This document shows positions 6,521 to 14,467 of a DNA stretch of 18,012 nucleotides, in pieces. This stretch comes from Prevotella sp. CAG:1185. GTDB lineage: Bacteria > Bacteroidota > Bacteroidia > Bacteroidales > Bacteroidaceae. Made by a program: the position numbers and the translations under genes. Location of the stretch: assembly GCA_000436695.1 (NCBI GenBank), contig HF992604.1:1-18012 (forward strand), read 5' to 3'. How positions within the stretch are numbered: the first letter of the stretch is position 1; every line of letters starts with the position of its first letter. The notes under the pieces were generated by a model. The model searched no databases. It was not told the DNA's origin and was given only the letters and a program-made list of their open reading frames with translations.

Positions 6521-8611
6521 ATGAATGAAGAGAGAATAGAAGAGCAACGCAAAAATCCTTTTTTTGAACAATATAACACGCCGCACGATACCGTGCCCTT
6601 TGAGAAAATACGCCTTGAAGACTTTGAGGAGGCCTTCATGGAGGGCATACGCCGTGACGACGAGCAGATTGAAAAGACTATAAACAACCCTGACAAGCCT
6701 ACATTTGACAACACGATTATCAATGTGGACGACGACAAGGACGGATATTACGACCTGCTGTCGCGTGTGTCAACGGTTTTCTTTAATCTTCTTAGTGCCG
6801 AGACCAACGACGAGATGGACGCGCTGGCACAGAAGCTGCAGCCGATACTGACAAAGCATGCCAACGACGTAAGGCTCAACAAGCGTCTGTTTGAGCGCAT
6901 CAAGGCTGTTCATCTGCACCACCGCAAGCTCACACCTGAAGAGAAGCGTCTATTGGACAACTGCTACGACGGCTTTGTACGCAGCGGTGCCCTGCTCGAC
7001 GACGAGGGTAAGGAAAAGCTGCGCAAGCTCACCGAGGAGGCAAGCATGCTGTCACTGCAGTTCTCGCAGAATCTGCTTAAAGAGAACAAGGCATACACGC
7101 TGCACATTACTGACGAACAACAACTCGACGGACTGCCTGACACGGCACGCGAGGCCGCTGCTGTTGCTGCAAAGGAACGCAATCTTGAAGGCTGGGTATT
7201 CACACTCGACTTTCCAAGCTACAGTCCGTTCATGACATATTCTACATGCCGCGAGCTGCGCAAGCAGATGTATATGGCACACAACACCGTATGCACACAC
7301 GACAATACGGAAAACAATCTTGAAATATGCAAGCGCCTGGTTAACCTGAGACGCGAGATAGCACAGTTGCTCGGATTTAAGACATACGCCGAGTATGTAC
7401 TTAAAAACCGCATGGCCGGCAATGCACGCAACGTGTATAAGCTGCTCGACGACCTCATAGACGCCTACAAGCCCACCGCGATAAAAGAAGTGGAAGACAT
7501 AGAGAAACTGGCTAAGAAGACTGAAGGCAAAGACTTCAAGGTTATGCCGTGGGACTTCAGCTATTATTCTCACAAGCTGCAACTCAAAAAGTTCAACATC
7601 GACTCCGAGATGCTGCGTCCGTATTTTGAACTGTCAAAGGTCATCAACGGTGTATTCGGTCTTGCCAACAGACTTTACGGAATAACGTTCAAGGAAAATA
7701 AGGACATACAGGTTTACCATCCCGACGTTAAAGCCTACGAGGTGTTCGACAAAGACGGCTCTTATCTTGCCGTATTCTATGCCGACTTCCATCCGCGCAA
7801 GGGCAAACAGGGCGGAGCATGGATGACAGAATATCAGGGACAGTGGATTGACCGCAAGGGCGAGAACGTAAGACCTCACGTAAGCGTAGTGATGAATCTC
7901 ACAAAGCCTACCGAGGACAAGCCCGCACTGCTTACGCTTGGCGAGGTTGAAACCTTCCTGCACGAGTTCGGACACTCGCTCCACGGAATGTTTGCCAACA
8001 CCCGCTTTGAGAGTCTGTCAGGCACAAACGTATGGTGGGACTTCGTTGAACTGCCGTCTCAGTTTATGGAGAACTACTCTGTTGAAAAAGAATTTCTGCG
8101 CACATTCGCCTTCCACTATCAGACAGGCGAACCTCTGCCCGACGAACTTATCGACCGAATAGTAAAGAGCCGCAACTTCATGGCAGCATATTCATGCCTG
8201 CGCCAGGTAAGTTTCGGACTGCTCGACATGGCTTACTACACCAAGAAGGAGCCGTTTGACGAAGATATAATTCCGTTTGAAAAGAAAGCATGGAAGAAAG
8301 CCATGGTTACCGAACAGCTTCCCGACACGTGCATGACTGTACAGTTCAGCCACATTATGGCCGGCGGATATGCAGCAGGCTATTACAGCTACAAATGGGC
8401 AGAGGTGCTCGACGCCGACGCGTTCAGCGTGTTCAAGAAGCACGGAATATTTGACCAAAAGACAGCTCAAAGTTTCCGCGACAACGTTCTGTCAAAAGGC
8501 GGCACCGAACACCCGATGACTCTCTACAAACGCTTTAAAGGCAGCGAGCCAACGATAGACGCACTGCTGAAGCGCAACGGAATAAAGAAACCTTCAAAGA
8601 GGAAAAAGTAA
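6521..8611 (+). CDS. dcp: M3 family metallopeptidase, peptidyl-dipeptidase Dcp type
   Basis: The protein has 696 residues, matching the M3A Dcp/oligopeptidase A group. The zinc site is clear: HEFGHSLHGMF with H481, E482 and H485, and the third ligand E510 in FVELPSQFMENY. The long helical N-terminal half (about 1-340) forms the channel wall typical of the family, and the C-terminal HIMAGGYAAGYYSYKWAE is a conserved M3 substrate-binding segment. There is no signal peptide, so it is predicted to be cytoplasmic and to trim dipeptides from short peptides. Dcp rather than oligopeptidase A or an M3B enzyme is a judgement from overall pattern. It has its own promoter and begins a four-gene run; the deaminase gene starts 30 bases later. 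Confidence 0.9.
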   Translation: MNEERIEEQRKNPFFEQYNTPHDTVPFEKIRLEDFEEAFMEGIRRDDEQIEKTINNPDKPTFDNTIINVDDDKDGYYDLLSRVSTVFFNLLSAETNDEMDALAQKLQPILTKHANDVRLNKRLFERIKAVHLHHRKLTPEEKRLLDNCYDGFVRSGALLDDEGKEKLRKLTEEASMLSLQFSQNLLKENKAYTLHITDEQQLDGLPDTAREAAAVAAKERNLEGWVFTLDFPSYSPFMTYSTCRELRKQMYMAHNTVCTHDNTENNLEICKRLVNLRREIAQLLGFKTYAEYVLKNRMAGNARNVYKLLDDLIDAYKPTAIKEVEDIEKLAKKTEGKDFKVMPWDFSYYSHKLQLKKFNIDSEMLRPYFELSKVINGVFGLANRLYGITFKENKDIQVYHPDVKAYEVFDKDGSYLAVFYADFHPRKGKQGGAWMTEYQGQWIDRKGENVRPHVSVVMNLTKPTEDKPALLTLGEVETFLHEFGHSLHGMFANTRFESLSGTNVWWDFVELPSQFMENYSVEKEFLRTFAFHYQTGEPLPDELIDRIVKSRNFMAAYSCLRQVSFGLLDMAYYTKKEPFDEDIIPFEKKAWKKAMVTEQLPDTCMTVQFSHIMAGGYAAGYYSYKWAEVLDADAFSVFKKHGIFDQKTAQSFRDNVLSKGGTEHPMTLYKRFKGSEPTIDALLKRNGIKKPSKRKK

Positions 8612-8641
8612 GAAACAACTTATTTTTCACACATAAGCACA

Positions 8642-9085
8642 ATGAACAAAGAAGAAAAACAACGTCTGCTTGACCTGAGATACCTCCGCATGGCACGCAT
8701 CTGGGCTGAAAACAGCTATTGCCAGCGCCGCAAGGTCGGAGCTTTGGTGGTTAAGGACAAAATGATTATCAGCGACGGCTACAACGGAACGCCCAGCGGC
8801 TTTGAAAATGTTTGCGAAGACGAGAACAACGTCACCAAGCCTTACGTGCTCCACGCTGAAGCCAATGCCATAACAAAACTGGCACGAAGCTCAAACAACA
8901 GCGACGGCTCTACCCTGTATGTTACGGCATCGCCATGCATTGAATGCTCAAAGCTGATAATTCAGGCAGGCATCAAGCGCGTGGTTTATGGTGAAAAATA
9001 CAGACTCGAAGACGGCATAGAACTGCTAAAAAGAGCAAAAATAGAAGTAATATATCTAAATCCGGATGAATATGAAACCGAATAA
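8642..9085 (+). CDS. dCMP deaminase family protein
   Basis: This 147-residue zinc-dependent cytidine/deoxycytidylate deaminase is of the ComEB/DCTD type. It converts dCMP to dUMP, the substrate of thymidylate synthase. The catalytic HAE is at 71-73, in LHAEANAI, and the second zinc motif PCIEC supplies C99 and C102. The N-terminal segment with RKVGALVVKD and GYNGTPSGFENVCED is typical of dCMP deaminases rather than tRNA adenosine deaminases. Length is normal. It overlaps the next gene (the S41 protease) by 20 bp, so the two are probably translationally coupled. The product is cytosolic. Allosteric control by dCTP and dTTP is known in the family but cannot be judged here. Confidence 0.9.
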   Translation: MNKEEKQRLLDLRYLRMARIWAENSYCQRRKVGALVVKDKMIISDGYNGTPSGFENVCEDENNVTKPYVLHAEANAITKLARSSNNSDGSTLYVTASPCIECSKLIIQAGIKRVVYGEKYRLEDGIELLKRAKIEVIYLNPDEYETE

Positions 9086-10784
9086 ATCGAACCGGATGAT
9101 GCCGTTGCTGATGGCACTTTGTGTGATTATCGGCATCGTTATCGGTACTTTTTACGCAAATCATTTCTCGGGTAACCGACTGAATATCATCAACTCGGGA
9201 AGCAATAGGCTCAACAACCTGCTGCATATCATTGACGACCAGTATGTCGACGCCGTAAACATCGACTCACTCGTCGACAAGGCCATTCCACAGATATTGT
9301 CTGACCTCGACCCCCACTCTGTCTACATCAGTGCAAAGGATGTACAGCAGGCCACCGACGACCTTAAAGGCTCGTTCTCGGGTGTGGGCATAGAGTTCGT
9401 AATCAGAAACGACACCATACACGTTCAGGGCGTAATAAAGAACGGACCGGCCGAACAGGCCGGAATACTTGCCGGCGACAAGATTGTCAGCGTTGACGGC
9501 AAGCCATTCGTCGGCAAGCAAGTTACCAACGAAGAGGCTATGCGCCGACTGAAAGGTCCCAAGGACACTAAGGTGAAAATAGGTGTTCAGCGCTATGGTC
9601 AGAAGGCAATTAAATATTACACCATAACGCGCGGCGACATCCCGCAGAAGAGCATCAGCGCAGCATATATGCTCGACGACAACACGGGATACATAAAGAT
9701 TAAGAACTTTGGAGAGAACACTTATCCCGAACTTCTTATCGCTCTGGCACAACTGTCACAGGAAGGTTTCAGCAACCTGATAATCGACCTGCGTGACAAC
9801 ACCGGAGGCTACCTTAAATCGGCTGTGCAGATGGCCAACGAGTTCTTGCCGAAAAACCGCCTCATCGTGTACACCGAAGGACGCAAGTCGCCAAGACAAG
9901 ACTATAAGAGCGACGGACGCGGAAGCTATCAGAACATACCTCTTGTAGTGCTGATAAACGAAACTTCAGCATCGGCATCTGAAATATTTGCCGGAGCGAT
10001 GCAAGACAACGACAGGGCAACCATCATTGGCCGCCGCTCGTTCGGCAAGGGCCTCGTTCAGCAGCAGATAGGTTTCCCCGACGGCTCAATGATACGCCTC
10101 ACCGTGGCACGTTACTACACACCTTCAGGCCGCTGCATACAGAAGCCTTACGTAATGGGCGACGACAAGGATTATGAGGAAGACCTGCTGTCAAGATATC
10201 AGCACGGCGAGTTCTTCTCACAAGACAGTATAAAGCACACCGGACCTGCTTATCACACAAGCATTGGCCGCGTGGTTTATGGCGGCGGAGGTATCACTCC
10301 TGACATATTCGTGCCTGAAGACACAATCGGCATAACCTCATACTTCAAGGAGGCAAGCATGAGCGGACTAATACTTCAGTTTGCGTTCGTTTATACCGAT
10401 GACAACCGTCTGAAGCTTAACAACTTCAGCGAGATGATGGAGCTGTCTGACTATCTTGTTAAGCAGAACACTGTGGACAAGTTTGCCACTTATGCCAACA
10501 AGCACGGACTGCAGCGCCGCAACCTGATGATAAAGAAATCGCACAATCTGCTCGAAAGATACATCAACAGCCGCATTATATACAACATAATGGACGAACA
10601 AGACTGGATAGAATATCTCAATCTTGACGACAATGTTATAAAGGCTGCGCTGAATGTGTTTAAGAACAACGCTGCGTTCCCTAAGAAGCCGGAATCTGCC
10701 AAAGGCAAGAAAGGCAAAAAGACAGCAATGCTTACGGGCTACAGCTTTAAGCACTCTGACATGAACATCATAGCCAAGGCGTAG
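9066..10784 (+). CDS. S41 family C-terminal processing peptidase
   Basis: The protein has 572 residues. An N-terminal membrane anchor (about 10-28) exports the rest to the periplasm. A PDZ domain lies at about 101-185, beginning FSGVGIEF with the GPAEQAGILAGDKI binding groove. The S41 protease domain follows: the catalytic dyad is S303 in SASEIFAGAMQD and K328 in SFGKG, 25 residues apart as in E. coli Tsp. The C-terminal part (about 420-570) is helical and charged, with a Lys-rich KGKKGKK stretch near the end. Such enzymes trim C-termini of periplasmic or lipoprotein substrates. The start at 9066 overlaps the deaminase gene by 20 bp; Met3 (9072) is an equally good start. The folate gene starts two bases after the stop. 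Confidence 0.92.
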   Translation: MNMKPNKSNRMMPLLMALCVIIGIVIGTFYANHFSGNRLNIINSGSNRLNNLLHIIDDQYVDAVNIDSLVDKAIPQILSDLDPHSVYISAKDVQQATDDLKGSFSGVGIEFVIRNDTIHVQGVIKNGPAEQAGILAGDKIVSVDGKPFVGKQVTNEEAMRRLKGPKDTKVKIGVQRYGQKAIKYYTITRGDIPQKSISAAYMLDDNTGYIKIKNFGENTYPELLIALAQLSQEGFSNLIIDLRDNTGGYLKSAVQMANEFLPKNRLIVYTEGRKSPRQDYKSDGRGSYQNIPLVVLINETSASASEIFAGAMQDNDRATIIGRRSFGKGLVQQQIGFPDGSMIRLTVARYYTPSGRCIQKPYVMGDDKDYEEDLLSRYQHGEFFSQDSIKHTGPAYHTSIGRVVYGGGGITPDIFVPEDTIGITSYFKEASMSGLILQFAFVYTDDNRLKLNNFSEMMELSDYLVKQNTVDKFATYANKHGLQRRNLMIKKSHNLLERYINSRIIYNIMDEQDWIEYLNLDDNVIKAALNVFKNNAAFPKKPESAKGKKGKKTAMLTGYSFKHSDMNIIAKA

Positions 10785-10786
10785 CC

Positions 10787-11317
10787 ATGGACAAGAAGGA
10801 ACTGCGGAAACAGATAAGAAACAGGAAACGACAATTCACGGCAGACGAGCTTAACGAGTTGTCGGTTCCTGTCATGAACAGACTGCTGGGCATGGCTGAA
10901 GTGATAAACGCCAAGACGATACTTCTATATTATTCGCTGCCCGACGAAGTGAACACACACGAAACCGTAGAACTGCTGGCGAGACAAGGCAAGACCGTGC
11001 TGCTGCCAAAGGTAATCGACGGCGAGAACATGGAAATAAGAATATATGAAAGTCCTGAAGACCTAACTGAAGGAAACTACGGCATAATGGAGCCAAACGG
11101 AAAACTCTTTACCGACTACGGTAAAATTGACACTGCCGTAATTCCGGGTATGAGTTTTGATGCCGACAACAACCGGCTGGGACGCGGAAAGGGATACTAT
11201 GACAGATTCTTGAAAAATATTCCACAGGCATATAAAATAGGTGTGTGTTTCGACTTTCAGAAAGAGCAGAACATTCCGCACGACGAATACGATATTAAGA
11301 TGGACACCGTTATTTAA
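10787..11317 (+). CDS. 5-formyltetrahydrofolate cyclo-ligase
   Basis: The 176-residue enzyme converts 5-formyl-THF to 5,10-methenyl-THF with ATP, returning a stored or inhibitory folate to the one-carbon pool. The N-terminal basic stretch KKELRKQIRNRKRQF and the C-terminal phosphate-binding GRGKGYYDRF (132-141) are family signatures. Between them is the VIPGMSFD strand. Length is normal, and it ends with the expected IPHDEYDIKMDTVI. It starts two bases after the protease stop. Its last codons and stop are part of the terminator hairpin, so the 3' end of the coding region is fixed by RNA structure. A link with dCMP deaminase in the same operon is plausible, since dUMP methylation consumes methylene-THF. 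Confidence 0.92.
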   Translation: MDKKELRKQIRNRKRQFTADELNELSVPVMNRLLGMAEVINAKTILLYYSLPDEVNTHETVELLARQGKTVLLPKVIDGENMEIRIYESPEDLTEGNYGIMEPNGKLFTDYGKIDTAVIPGMSFDADNNRLGRGKGYYDRFLKNIPQAYKIGVCFDFQKEQNIPHDEYDIKMDTVI

Positions 11318-11331
11318 AATAATAACGGTGT
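11304..11331 (+). terminator. Intrinsic terminator overlapping the cyclo-ligase stop codon
   Basis: ACACCGTTATT (11304-11314) pairs perfectly with AATAACGGTGT (11321-11331), leaving a six-base loop that starts with the stop codon TAA (11315-11317). A T-rich tract follows (11331-11343). It closes the dcp operon. Confidence 0.88.
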
Positions 11332-11422
11332 TTTTGTTTTATTTAAGGACAATGCCAAACAGAGATCTACGCCTTTGCAGGATATTAAGCAACAAGCAAT
11401 AAAAGCAAAAAAAGTTTCGTAA

Positions 11423-11600
11423 AAACTCATCACTCGTCACATTTGCATGTAATCATCTGTAAGTCAAGGTATTAGAGTGTGATGTGTTGTATTGGCAAAA
11501 CATCACACGTTATGTCACGTGACGTTCCAAAATCAACTCATCACACCGTAACATTCTTATTATCAACTAAATACAAATAATTGTGACGAGTGATGAGTTT
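11423..11600. repeat. MITE- or REP-like element with 19-bp perfect terminal inverted repeats
   Basis: AAACTCATCACTCGTCACA at 11423-11441 is repeated exactly in inverse orientation at 11582-11600. Inside are a related direct copy, ACTCATCACACCGTAACA (11536-11553), a GTGTGATGT/ACATCACAC inverted pair (11477-11485 and 11500-11508), and the 10-bp palindrome GTCACGTGAC (11514-11523). The same core (TCATCAC or its complement) thus appears about five times. There is no coding frame and no clear target-site duplication at the edges. Confidence 0.6.
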
Positions 11601-11716
11601 ATAGACAAAAAAATCTTTTATTATTTGCCAACACGCTATATCAGTATGAACTACGGCACCGAACTTGCGCGAAAAGAAAAACTGCTGACAATAAATGAGC
11701 ATGATCAAACATTATG

Positions 11717-11800
11717 AAAGGTATCCTTTTGCATTGTAAAAGGCCACCTTTTGCAGCGTGAAAGGGCATCTTTTACAATACAAAAGCATGCCTTTTATCT
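11717..11800. repeat. Degenerate tandem array of about four 21-23 bp self-complementary units
   Basis: The units start at 11717, 11738, 11761 and 11782. Each has the form AAAGG-nnn-CCTTTT followed by about seven bases (GCATTGT, GCAGCGT, ACAATAC, ATCTAAA), so each is also a small palindrome. Variation between units is real. There are no unique spacers, so this is not a CRISPR array. Confidence 0.6.
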
Positions 11801-11815
11801 AAAAAAGACATGCTT
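11784..11815. other. Strong imperfect hairpin at the end of the repeat array
   Basis: AAGCATG (11784-11790) pairs with CATGCTT (11809-11815). After one mismatch, CTTTT (11792-11796) pairs with AAAAG (11803-11807), leaving a six-base loop. It overlaps the last repeat unit. No T tract follows on either side, so its role as a terminator is uncertain. Confidence 0.5.
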
Positions 11816-11917
11816 AAGCTAACCTGAATAATAAAAACATATACACAAAAACTCACAAACTAAATCAACTGCAATTATAAAATTGTTAATCTGCTATATT
11901 AAAGGTGCCAAAACCAA

Positions 11918-13480
11918 CTATATCAGTCCCCTAACTCTGTCATCAAATGCAGAAAGAGCGGCCTTGGCACCCTCGCCCATGGCTATAATAATCTGCTTGT
12001 AAGGCACATCTGTAACATCGCCTGCCGCATAGACGCCGGGCAATGATGTACGGCAATATGTGTCTGTCCTGATTTCCTTACGCTCAGTAAGTTCAAGCAC
12101 ATTCTCAAACGGCTTGCTGTTAGCCGCCAGTCCGATCTGTACAAATATGCCGTCAAGCGCGATTGTTCTTAATTCTTCAGTCTTACGGTCTTTCACCTCA
12201 ATGGCCGTAACCTTCTTGCCGTCGCCAATAACCTTCATGGTCTGCGTGGCTGTAAATATCTCAACATTGTCAAGACTGTTTGCCTTATTCTGAAGAACAG
12301 TGTCGGCACGCAACTCATCAGCAAACTCAATGACAGTTACCTTTGAACATATTCCGGCCAAGTCTATAGCCGCTTCAATGCCCGAGTTGCCTCCGCCTAT
12401 CACGGCAACATGTCGGCCTTTATAGAATGGTCCGTCGCAATGAGGACAAAAAGCCACGCCACGGCCAATGTAGTCGGCCTCGCCCTCAACGCCAAGCCTG
12501 CGCCAGTTGGCTCCTGTAGCTATAATAACGGCAGGTGACGTAAAAGTCTCGCCGCCCTTTATTTCAATGCGCTTAACTTTGTCTTCAAGGGCAACACCTG
12601 CAACCGTTCTGTTTTCAAACACGTCAATGTCGTAATGTCCAAGATGTTCCTTCAAGTCGGCAGCAAGCTTGTCGCCTGTGGTATAAGGCACCGAAATAAG
12701 ATTCTCTATACCAACGGTGTCCTTCACCTGTCCGCCCACGCGCTCGCCTACAATAGCCACCCGTAAGCCCTTGCGCGCCGAATAAATTGCAGCCGAAGCA
12801 CCGGCCGGTCCGCCACCAATCACAACAACGTCGTAATTGCGCTCAACAGGCGATACGTCTTCAGAAACAACTTCTGAGCCAAACTTATCCTCAAGTTTTG
12901 CCAGCAGTGCAGCCAAGTCGCCGCGCCCTACATGAATAAGCTCGCCGTTGGCAAATACCGAAGGAACGCCCTGTATGCCAAGTCTGTCAACCTCGTCCTG
13001 CCACAGCGCGCCGTCAACAATCTCATGGCTCACCGAAGGATTTAGCAGCGCAACCACATTGAGAGCCTGAACAACATCGGGACAGTTAGTACAGATAAGA
13101 GAAACATAAGTACGGAGCCTCACTGGACCGGCTATCGACCTTATGCGCCGCTCAACAGCCTCATCAGGCAGATTCTTGCCTATTCCGCCGGCATTTAGAA
13201 CAGCCAGCAGAAGCGATGAGAACTCATGGCCTCCGGGTATGCCCCTAAACATGACACCTGTATCAGTGCCGTTTCTGAGCAAAGAAAACTCAAGCCGTTT
13301 GCTGTCATCAACAGATATTTCAAGCTTAACCCTGTCTGAACACGAACAAAAATCCTGCAAGAACTCCTTAAATTCGTCAGCCTTAGGATGAGTTGTGTCA
13401 TAAACTGCCTTTAGTAAAATGTCCGTATCCAAACCTTTCAAAAGAGACGCCACTTGCTCCAATATACTTCTGTCCAACAT
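11918..13480 (-). CDS. ahpF: Alkyl hydroperoxide reductase subunit F
   Basis: AhpF passes electrons from NADH through FAD and two disulfides to AhpC. The 520-residue protein has the full architecture. The N-terminal double-thioredoxin-fold domain (about 1-200) carries the redox pair C130/C133 in LICTNCPD. A linker follows, then a thioredoxin-reductase-like part with the FAD motif IGGGPAG (221-227), the redox pair C345/C348 in AFCPHCDG and the NADH motif IGGGNSG (361-367). Near the C-terminus, GVYAAGDVTDVPYKQ is the second FAD contact. The second pair has the same numbering as the E. coli enzyme. It lies 108 bases downstream of ahpC in the same direction, with a hairpin between them, so it is probably transcribed with ahpC at a reduced level. 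Confidence 0.96.
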   Translation of the reverse strand: MLDRSILEQVASLLKGLDTDILLKAVYDTTHPKADEFKEFLQDFCSCSDRVKLEISVDDSKRLEFSLLRNGTDTGVMFRGIPGGHEFSSLLLAVLNAGGIGKNLPDEAVERRIRSIAGPVRLRTYVSLICTNCPDVVQALNVVALLNPSVSHEIVDGALWQDEVDRLGIQGVPSVFANGELIHVGRGDLAALLAKLEDKFGSEVVSEDVSPVERNYDVVVIGGGPAGASAAIYSARKGLRVAIVGERVGGQVKDTVGIENLISVPYTTGDKLAADLKEHLGHYDIDVFENRTVAGVALEDKVKRIEIKGGETFTSPAVIIATGANWRRLGVEGEADYIGRGVAFCPHCDGPFYKGRHVAVIGGGNSGIEAAIDLAGICSKVTVIEFADELRADTVLQNKANSLDNVEIFTATQTMKVIGDGKKVTAIEVKDRKTEELRTIALDGIFVQIGLAANSKPFENVLELTERKEIRTDTYCRTSLPGVYAAGDVTDVPYKQIIIAMGEGAKAALSAFDDRVRGLI

Positions 13481-13535
13481 ACCTGTACTATATTTGAATA
13501 AATTAAACCACTAACAATAAACGAAAATCTCAAAG

Positions 13536-13574
13536 GGCCGGACCAAATGCCAAGAACAACCATTCAATCCGGCC
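13536..13574 (-). promoter_or_regulatory. Hairpin between ahpC and ahpF
   Basis: GGCCGGA (13568-13574 read on minus) pairs with TCCGGCC (13536-13542 read on minus), with a further AATG/CATT pairing inside. It lies in the 108-base gap, followed on the minus strand by CTTTGAGATTTTC, only weakly T-rich. Partial termination or protection of the ahpC 3' end is the likely effect (inference). Confidence 0.6.
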
Positions 13575-13588
13575 ATGCATCATAGAAA

Positions 13589-14155
13589 CTAAATTTTTCC
13601 AACCAAATCTATGCTGGGTTTAAGAGTCTCACCACCTGCTTTCCATTTTGCCGGACAAACCTCGCCGTCGTGAGTAGCCACAAACTGGGCAGCCTCAACC
13701 TTGCGCAGCAGCTCGTCTGCATTGCGGCCAATGCTGTTGTCCTGTATCTCGGCTATCTTGATAAGTCCCTCCGGATTAACAAGGAACGTGCCGCGATAAG
13801 CCACGCCTTCATCTTCTTTCATCACTCCGAAGCCACGGCTGAGCACGCCCGTCGGGTCGGCAAGCATTGTATATTCAATCTTCTTTATGCTGTCTGACGC
13901 ATCGTGCCATGCCTTGTGGACAAAATGTGTATCAGTGCTGACAGAGAACACCTCCACGCCCATCTGCTTCAGCTGCTCATACTTGCCTGCAAGGTCAACC
14001 AGCTCAGTGGGACAAACAAAAGTGAAGTCGGCAGGATAGAAGAAGAACAAGGCCCACTTGCCTTTCAAATCCTCGTTGCTAACTGTCTTGAAACTTCCAT
14101 TCTGAAAAGCCTGTACCTTGAACTCAGGCATCTGTGCATTGATAATTGGTTCCAT
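13589..14155 (-). CDS. ahpC: Alkyl hydroperoxide reductase subunit C (2-Cys peroxiredoxin)
   Basis: AhpC reduces hydrogen peroxide and organic or peroxynitrite peroxides in the cytosol and is recycled by AhpF. The 188-residue protein has the AhpC1/Prx1 signature FYPADFTFVCPTE with peroxidatic C48, and resolving C167 in GEVCPAKW near the C-terminus. The conserved active-site Pro and Thr (P41 and T45) are present. It is the first gene of ahpCF. Its leader and a well-spaced promoter lie at 14217-14248, with an OxyR-like operator at 14248-14283 directly upstream. The divergent oxyR gene starts 340 bases away. Full length, no anomaly. Confidence 0.97.
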   Translation of the reverse strand: MEPIINAQMPEFKVQAFQNGSFKTVSNEDLKGKWALFFFYPADFTFVCPTELVDLAGKYEQLKQMGVEVFSVSTDTHFVHKAWHDASDSIKKIEYTMLADPTGVLSRGFGVMKEDEGVAYRGTFLVNPEGLIKIAEIQDNSIGRNADELLRKVEAAQFVATHDGEVCPAKWKAGGETLKPSIDLVGKI

Positions 14156-14216
14156 ATTTCTATAAGTTTTTTAAATTGTTATTATTAAATTTCAGCTCTA
14201 TGTCGTTTTGACAATG

Positions 14217-14248
14217 CAAAGATAGTTTGCGACACAAAACAAAGCAAA
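14217..14248 (-). promoter_or_regulatory. ahpC promoter (-7 and -33 boxes)
   Basis: On the minus strand TTTG (14245-14248) is followed after exactly 20 bases by TATCTTTG (14217-14224), a textbook TTTG-N19-21-TAnnTTTG Bacteroidota promoter. The predicted start near 14210 gives a leader of about 55 nt. Confidence 0.85.
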
Positions 14249-14283
14249 CAGATTTTTTCTATTGCATGATAGACAAAACCTAT
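14248..14283. promoter_or_regulatory. OxyR-like operator upstream of ahpC
   Basis: The sequence shows four quarter-sites: ACAG-N7-CTAT-N6-ATAG-N7-CTAT at 14248-14251, 14259-14262, 14269-14272 and 14280-14283. The E. coli OxyR consensus is ATAG-N7-CTAT-N7-ATAG-N7-CTAT; only one base of the first quarter and one base of the central spacing differ. The site abuts the -33 box, where an activator could contact RNA polymerase. Confidence 0.78.
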
Positions 14284-14459
14284 AACGGCCCCGTAAAGCA
14301 CATACAGACATGGAGCTACACCTGCCTGAAACAGGGCAAAACACGCTGCGGCAGGGACTAATCCGCATGCGGCAGCGGAACATACAAAACGGCATACCCA
14401 CAAATGATGACAGCACAAAAATATTCGGCTCAAAAATTTATCTTTTCAGAATTTATGTG
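14284..14459. other. ahpC-oxyR intergenic remainder with a GC-rich hairpin
   Basis: There is no gene here. A local hairpin at 14344-14377 is formed by CGCTGC/GCAGCG or, alternatively, TGCGG (14347-14351) with CCGCA (14363-14367). The plus-strand frame that runs in phase into oxyR lacks LysR-like sequence and is not counted as coding. Confidence 0.5.
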
Positions 14460-14467
14460 TATGTTTG
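14460..14467 (+). promoter_or_regulatory. Putative oxyR promoter -7 box
   Basis: TATGTTTG matches TAnnTTTG, 28 bases before the preferred oxyR ATG at 14496. TTTA at 14437-14440, 19 bases upstream, is a near match to the -33 box. Confidence 0.6.

Larger units (their letters stand above)
11332..11917. other. Gene-free intergenic region, convergent, repeat-rich
   Basis: This region of about 586 bases lies between the convergent ends of the dcp operon and ahpF. It holds no coding frame I can support. Its contents are the inverted-repeat element (11423-11600), an unremarkable spacer (11601-11716), the degenerate short-repeat array (11717-11800) and a hairpin (11784-11815). From 11816 to 11917 it is AT-rich, with a weak CAATT/AATTG hairpin near 11871-11884 that could help end ahpF transcription, but without a clear T tract. 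Confidence 0.6.

Noticed and set aside
11477..11508. Stand-alone terminator formed by GTGTGATGT/ACATCACAC
   Set aside because: No T tract follows on either strand, and the pair belongs to the larger inverted-repeat element.
11717..11800. CRISPR array
   Set aside because: The units follow each other without spacers, vary in sequence, are only 21-23 bp, and no cas gene is present.
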